A stretch of DNA of 62,775 nt, taken from contig JAAAIG010000117.1 in assembly GCA_015852425.1 (NCBI GenBank), positions 1-62,775 on the forward strand, read 5' to 3'. The notes beneath the pieces are model-generated. The model was given only the letters and a program-made list of their open reading frames with translations. It made no database searches and was not told the origin of the DNA. Shown one piece after another: positions 56,929 to 62,775 of the stretch (its first letter is position 1; the number at the start of each line of letters is the position of its first letter). A program made the translations under genes and the position numbers. The DNA is from Gryganskiella cystojenkinii. Taxonomy: Eukaryota; Mortierellomycota; Mortierellomycetes; Mortierellales; Mortierellaceae.

Positions 56929-59900
56929 ATGAGTTTCCAGTCCCTCAGGAACAAGATCCGTGAGATTGCCGCTGCACAAGACAGCAGTAGCAACAACATT
57001 CAGGGACACTTCACAAATGGATCACTCCATGACCATGCTCCTTCGTCCCTCAAACGGAGATCATCCTGTTGCAGCAGTACTTTGAGCAACAATGACAACA
57101 GTGATCACCTCCATAATCACCTCGACCCTCTCCTTCACTCTCGCAAACGGGTCCGTCTCTCGGATGCAGTCCCACCACCACCAGAACTCAACCCGTTCAA
57201 TGCCCCGACCGTAAACGCGATCGAGTCCATGTTCTCACGCGTCATCGCCCGCGCCTCTTCTGCCACTTCACAATCGAAAAACTCGACCACCTCTCCTCTT
57301 TACAAGTCTCCTTTGGTACGCTTACAGGAACAGCAGCAACAACTTCAACAACAACGGATCAAGAAAAGACTCCAGGCCGGTCAGAGGGATCTCCAACGGG
57401 AATCATGGTCCTCGTTATCATCGTCGTCATTACCCAGAACAGTCCCTCAAGGAGAATTCACATTAACTTCCACCATCAACGGAGGACTGAAAGGATCAAC
57501 ACCATTATCGGGGCAACAACAACAGATACCACCTATTCAGTCCGCCTGGTCCAAACTTCTAGAACCCCCACCGGAAAACAGCAACACCTCAGGGTACCGG
57601 TACGTGCTCCCACCGATGGGAGGCGTTGTGCCTTCTTCTGCCAACTACAACAGTCTCCCCTCCTCCTCACCATCAGTACCAGCCCTTTCACACTCAACGC
57701 CCTCCATTCCTGTGATTGTGAAGGGGACACCTCACGAAAAGCACCGCTCAGTTTTCAATTTTGGTCAGCAGCAGTACCCACAACCTCAGGCTACTGTACA
57801 ATCCCACAACAATGACAGCCAACAATCAGTCTTCAGAAACAACATCGCTCTAAACCACAGTACCTCTCTTCCAAAGACACACACTGTACCTCCAGGTAAG
57901 ATATTCTTCCAAAGATCTTTTATAACTTTCTACAGTCCGCTAACTTCTTCATGTTTTACTCGAGAAGAACGATAAAACGGAAAACATAGCTGTACTGACA
58001 AAAAAAATGTGATTTTCTATGTTTTCTATGTCAAATAGCACCATCAAAACGAACCATCCCGGACGACGATGTGGTCGAGCTGTTGTCTTCGGATGATGAG
58101 GATGCAGAGGCGGCAGCAGCAACAGAGGAGGACGGACAGGAAGACTACTCGGATGAGTATGCATCTGAGGATTATGATGAGGAAGATGAAGTCGAAGAAG
58201 AAAATGAGGAGGAAGTCGAAGAACTCGAGGATTATGGCAGTCAAGATAAGTACGATGATAGTGGGTCGGACCAAATCCAATCTCGTGGTCTCAATCAAAC
58301 GTCGCATATCCGACATCACGCTTCTCAACCCCACAACCTTCGGATTCATGACGATGACGCCGAGGGATGGGAGAACACCGCTGCCGCACCGCCAGTCTCA
58401 TCTTCGACCCGCACTCGCCAGTCCGACTATGTGGATGAGGAAGAAGAGGTCTTTCATCAAGCCGGAGACGAGGATGCAGAGGAGCAAGAAGAGGATCAAC
58501 CACTGGACGACTCTGAACAAGAGGACTCTGATGATGCCGTTCGTCAGGAACAGAATGCTCGCAACAAGGCCATGCGTGGATCCATAAGATTCCGGAAACC
58601 ACGGCCTGCGCCTGCCCCAAAGTCTACCTCTCAGCCACTCGACGTCAATGAAGACGATGAGGAGAGTTACAACTCTCAAGGCAGCGAATACGACAACGAG
58701 GAGGCGGAAGAGCTAGACGAGGAAGAGCTGGCCTCGGACGAGTATGATGATGAGAAGCAAGACGGGGTCGAAGACCAAGAATACGAGGAGGACGAGGAGG
58801 AGGAAGAGGAGGAAGAGGAGGAAGAGGAGCCTAACCGCCCAGTCTTTTCGTCCGCACGCCCGTCTATGTGGAATCATCAACCGCAGCAGTCATCATCATC
58901 GTCGCATCAGCGATCACAAGGTGCTCATACCAACAACAGCAACAACGACGTCGTCTTGCTGTTGGACAGTGATGACGAAGAAGACAAGGACACAGACAAC
59001 CAACACCCTCAAAATGACGACTCTGTGATGGGGTACCAACAACAAGATCAAGACCAAGACGACAATGTCTACGACGACGAGGAGGAGGAGCAACGAGAGA
59101 TCGAAGCAGAAGACGAAGAAGAGCCAAGTGATGTTGACCAGCCGCAGTTTGCCGAAAATAAAGCCGAGGAAGCCGACGAAGTCGAGACCGAGACCGAGAG
59201 CATGTTCAGCCGTCCACAACATCATGTAGAGGATATTGACTCGGAGCAAGAGGATCAATCGCCGTCACAGGACCAGTCCTATGGCACCCAGGAGGATCAA
59301 GATGAGGATCGACCCGAGAACTTGTCCCAGATGGAGGACGAAGACAAACAAGATCGCGTTCATCATCTGCAGGATCCGGAAAGCATCTTCGAAGAAAATC
59401 TCCAAGACAACGGCCTTGTCGAGACGATTGACGACAGCGACGATGAGGAGGCAGAGGAGCGGGAAGAGGTCGAAGCTGAGGGGCTGAATGCCATGGAAGT
59501 CGTCCATCAAGATGTCCAAGAGATTGCCGACCTCGATGATAATGATGAGGAGGAGCCTGCCTCGGAAACGGAGCTGGAGTTACATACCGACGAGACTGTC
59601 TCAACATTCGATACCCTTCAGACCTTTGATCAACTTCAGAGTTCCACGGTGGCTGGAACTGGAGCCGATGTCCTCTCAGACCCACTGGGATTCTTTGTTA
59701 GCGAAGGAGCAGCGCCATCCTCTAATCTGATCTCGGATGTCATAGACCTCGCCAATCTTGTTGATTTGCAAGGCGAAACCTCTTTCCTTGCCCAGCCAAC
59801 AAACGACACCCCCTTCACGTTGGCCGGTACAACCATTGTAGATAGTGCTGTCATCACCCCAGCAGCTGCGATCGAGCGCTTCAACAACCCTTCTGCCTTT

Positions 59901-61727
59901 GATCGTGCTGTCGAGTCCCTGTTGGAAGCAGATGATCAGATCTCAAGGCGACGAAGTGCGGATCAACAGCCACCAGCGGTATCATTTGTCGAGAGACTAC
60001 AGGCTGCGGCACAACAGGAGCAAGAAGGAGGAGGAAGCGATCAGGCAGGCCTAACACCCGAGCTCATGAGTGCCTTTGTCACCGCTGCCGCGTCCGTATC
60101 GCCACCGACGTCACAGTCATCATCAGATTTACAGGACAATGCCTCTTTATCTTCAATATTCACATCTTCAACCTCGTTACCATCGTCGATGACACACACC
60201 GGATTGTCTGAATCGATTCCCAGAAAGACCCGCCTGACTAGGATTGGCACGATGGCTCAGACGGTGCGGGAGGGCAAAGCCTTCATTGAAAAATCCGGAG
60301 CCCGTTCGCAAAGTCAATCACCCCCGTCAACTATGACCACTGCTCACCCGTTGTCCCCAGAAATGCAAATCGGATCTCAGTCTGAGGAACCGACACCGAC
60401 CTTGCCCTCTTTGTCTAGCCCGGACCCCACGCCCAACTCGGAAAGAGCCATGTCGGCTCCATTGACGACGACCCCAGGACGATCAACGCATCATCCGCAT
60501 CTTGGTTACCGAGGCAACGAGCTCTCGCTCTTGGTGAAGGAGGCAAGGGCGTTTTGTGGAGGGAGCTTTGGTAGTGGAAGAGCTCAAGCCGCAGCTGCAG
60601 CTGCAGCCGCGGCTGCTGCGTCAGCTCCTGGAGGCATTTCAGGGACTTTTGAGACACCTCAACAGCCTGCTCTTGCCGAGCTCGGTCAGGGATCCCCTTC
60701 ACGCTACATTCGCCGTCGACCTAGTTTGGAGACCCCCGAAAAGTTCATTGCTGGTAGTAGGAGCGATAGCGCTACGGGCCAGGGTTCAGGTTCTACCGCT
60801 CCCACAGATTTGACTGATACAGCCGCCTCAGTAACTGATTTGGCAGCACGCGAGAGAGGCGTGGTCGATTTGGCAGCCGAGAGGGTGATTCGGAGTACCG
60901 TCGTCGGTAATCATGCCTTGCGTCCGTTTATCAACCCTCCATCGCCCGTAGGAACATTTGGTGGTAGCGTCAACAGTGGCAGCGGTGGACATGTTTCGGC
61001 AAACTCAAGATCTCGTTCGAATAGTCTGGAACCGTTCACAGCCATGTCCCCCGGAGGACCCTTGTCGTCTACGACGCCCTCAACATCTGCGTTTGTAATC
61101 ACCTCTTCTTTTGGTGGTACTGGCAGTGGCGCTCAAGGTCTTCCACCGATGCATCCGTCCTCACCCCAGTTTGCGTTTGGACAGTCGTCTTTTGGTTCGT
61201 TCAGTCCCGCCTCATCGACCGGCTCAAGACCCTCTCCACAGAGTGTCGGCTTTGCTTTTGGATCGACGTTTCTGAAGGATTCGAAATCTGCAGTATTGGG
61301 ACAGCCCGGCACGGTTCCTGCCTCGACTTTGGCCATGATGAAAACTCCTCCTCGCAAGATCGCGTCCATGACTAGGATCTATGAGACTGGAGCCAACACG
61401 CTTCACGAGAATATTGAAGAGGAAGATGAGGACGACTACATAGAGACGGACCGAGACCCGTTCTTGGAAGAGTCTGTCACCGATGACCTTCAAGTATCGG
61501 TCTCTGGTTCACAACAAAAAGATGAGGAAGAGAATGATGATGAAGAAGAAGGAGAAGCCTCGCATGGCGAAGATGGAGAGGAACAGAGTGATACCGCCAC
61601 GGCCAACGCGTCATCGTCTTCAAGTTCCAAGAAAGCTAAGAGAAAGCGTGCATCATTCAAAGCTCCGGGAAATAACCGTCAGAAGCGTGCAGCTTTGCGT
61701 CAGTCGAAACACTCTGGTCGACCTTAA
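56929..61727 (+). CDS. large acidic, low-complexity protein with SUMO-interaction-like motifs (two exons)
   Basis: Exons 56929-57895 and 58039-61727 give 1551 residues. The N-terminal helix SFQSLRNKIREIAAAQ is followed by Ser/Gln/Pro-rich text with a short basic patch (KRVRLSDA). Exon 2 opens with KRTIPDDDVVELLSSDDEDA and holds a 550-residue Asp/Glu-rich region. Hydrophobic cores followed by Ser and acids (VVELLSSDDED near residue 332; DVVLLLDSDDEED near 625; LVETIDDSDDEEAEE) fit SUMO-interacting motifs. The last third is Ser/Thr/Gly/Pro-rich with a few FG dipeptides (FAFGQSSFGSF, GFAFGSTF), a 12-Ala run, and repeated TR(I/L) motifs (KTRLTRIGTMAQ, SMTRIYETGAN). The end is basic (KKAKRKRASFK). 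A nuclear role is inferred; FG text hints at nucleoporin-like behaviour. No orthologue was recognised. Confidence 0.72.
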
Positions 61728-62553
61728 AAAAGGAACATTTCGAGCTGCTTGCACCTCTATTTCAGATTAGGATACCATAATTGCCCCATTGTCCTTGTTC
61801 CTTTTAGCCTACCATATCTCTCCCACTGCACAATTCAAACACTTGTAAATATACGTCACTGGTCAACAGCTTTTTTTTGTCTCTCACATCTAGAATCGTT
61901 AATTGACTGCAAATATCGTAAAACAACAAAAAAAACGGGGTGAAAAGAGCTGTGTGGAACAGTATTCCAAACCAGTCTTTTTTTGATTTACCCGTTTTGG
62001 TTCTATTTCGACCGGGTTTGAGTGACGTAATGTGACTGTTATTTCCTTTTCGGTAGATTCGACGGTAGATAATACCAATATTCGAGACTGGATGATACCT
62101 GCCTCAGTGGAGGATACTTTAAATAAATGACACGGTATATCCAACCTGCTCCTACTGGGCCCAGAAAGCTCAGGAACAGCGCGCAGGACGGTGGCGTGAA
62201 TACCGTTCCTGATTGTCTCGGTAGCATCGGATTTTTTTTTTTTTTTTGAATCTGATGTCGTCTCTGAGTCTTGAGGCTTTCATCTCGTCTGTCTGTCCCA
62301 CTTTTCTTCTTCTCTCTTCTGTCTTCTTCGCTCTTACTAAATTTTACTCCCTTCCGCGACTCGATTTATGCTCATTCCGCTAGTCGTTTCTTCCATCCTG
62401 TCCATGCAACTGTTACTACATTCACATCTCTCGTTCTCTTGTCATGTTTTATTCCTGGCCAGTTTTGTCCCCGCTGTTACCCATTTTGCCTTAGTTCCAC
62501 TCGCAACTGCCGAAAAAAAAAATACAAACTTCAGACATGTTACCATCGTTCAT
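61728..62553. other. 3' spacer, nothing recognised
   Basis: Downstream of the acidic-protein gene there are T-tracts, including 15 T at 62232-62246, and a pyrimidine-rich plus-strand stretch at 62270-62480 that has the composition of a gene leader. No coding region is supported. Confidence 0.4.
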
Positions 62554-62775
62554 TTATTTCTTCTTTGGCGTGTACGTGAACTCTTTCCACACCATTTGTT
62601 TTGGTGCTGTTTGCTTTTTGTTTTTACTAACTCGATGCGATCCGTTAAGCGTTGAGTCAGAGGTAGCTCCAGACGCAGGCGCAATCTCTGATCTAAGACG
62701 TTGATCCACAGGCGGACCGATCAGCGCCCGCATTGTCATCGATCCTGATCCCGGTCCTGATCCCGAGCCCAACAT
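62554..62775 (-). CDS. possible gene fragment at right edge
   Basis: A minus-strand open frame reaches the window edge, beginning MLGSGSGPGSGSMTMRALIG (ATG at the last base) and ending with a basic tail KKQTAPKQ...TPKKK. The Gly/Ser start and Lys-rich end are low complexity and match nothing I know. It could be a C-terminal exon of a gene outside the window or chance. Low confidence. Confidence 0.3.
   Translation of the reverse strand: MLGSGSGPGSGSMTMRALIGPPVDQRLRSEIAPASGATSDSTLNGSHRVSKNKKQTAPKQMVWKEFTYTPKKK

Overview
The window is nuclear DNA from a filamentous fungus, most likely an early-diverging Mortierella-like (Mortierellomycota) lineage. The evidence is spliceosomal introns of mostly 60-200 nt, pyrimidine-rich promoters, a fungal-type protein kinase C, and large F-box and 28-residue leucine-rich-repeat (LRR) families of the kind abundant in Mortierella. 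The genus is an inference; no rRNA or tRNA gene was found to fix it. There are no operons, plasmid signals or CRISPR arrays. Two runs of N (19320-19328 and 50059-50068) sit beside long T/A homopolymers and look like assembly gaps.

Layout. 1-10.4 kb is conserved housekeeping: the start of an unknown divergent gene, protein phosphatase methylesterase (PPE1/PPME1), Golgi tether subunit COG2, a BRCT-domain protein, an ACOT13-like hotdog thioesterase and a PQ-loop membrane protein. 10.8-19.1 kb is a turbulent accessory block. It holds four pieces of one Cid1-like nucleotidyltransferase family (an N-terminal scrap, one intact gene, a C-terminal scrap and one frameshifted copy with lost catalytic residues). 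A wrecked ammonium transporter and an intact F-box-like/LRR gene with 17 near-identical 84-bp repeats lie between the copies. 19.4-44.3 kb is again conserved: ABCF ATPase ARB1/ABCF2, a 1755-residue ankyrin+UBA scaffold, PKC1, a full-length ABCC transporter with TMD0, and seipin. 44.3-56.9 kb is gene-poor: a decayed seipin duplicate, a large F-box-type protein, an F-box pseudogene and a second LRR paralogue (12 repeats). 56.9-61.7 kb encodes a 1551-residue acidic nuclear-looking protein with SUMO-interaction-like motifs. A gene fragment is cut by the right edge.

Functional links are loose, as expected in a fungal genome. PPE1 and PKC1 are signalling genes. COG2, seipin, the PQ-loop protein and the ABCC pump serve membrane traffic, lipid droplets and transport. 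ARB1 serves ribosome export. The accessory block shows duplication and decay and gives the most unusual observations: the lineage-specific nucleotidyltransferase cluster, and three GC-AG introns whose non-canonical donors are forced by reading frame.

Exon boundaries were inferred by reading splice sites and checking that phases join. For every multi-exon gene reported as intact, the summed exon length is divisible by three. These models are still predictions without transcript support.
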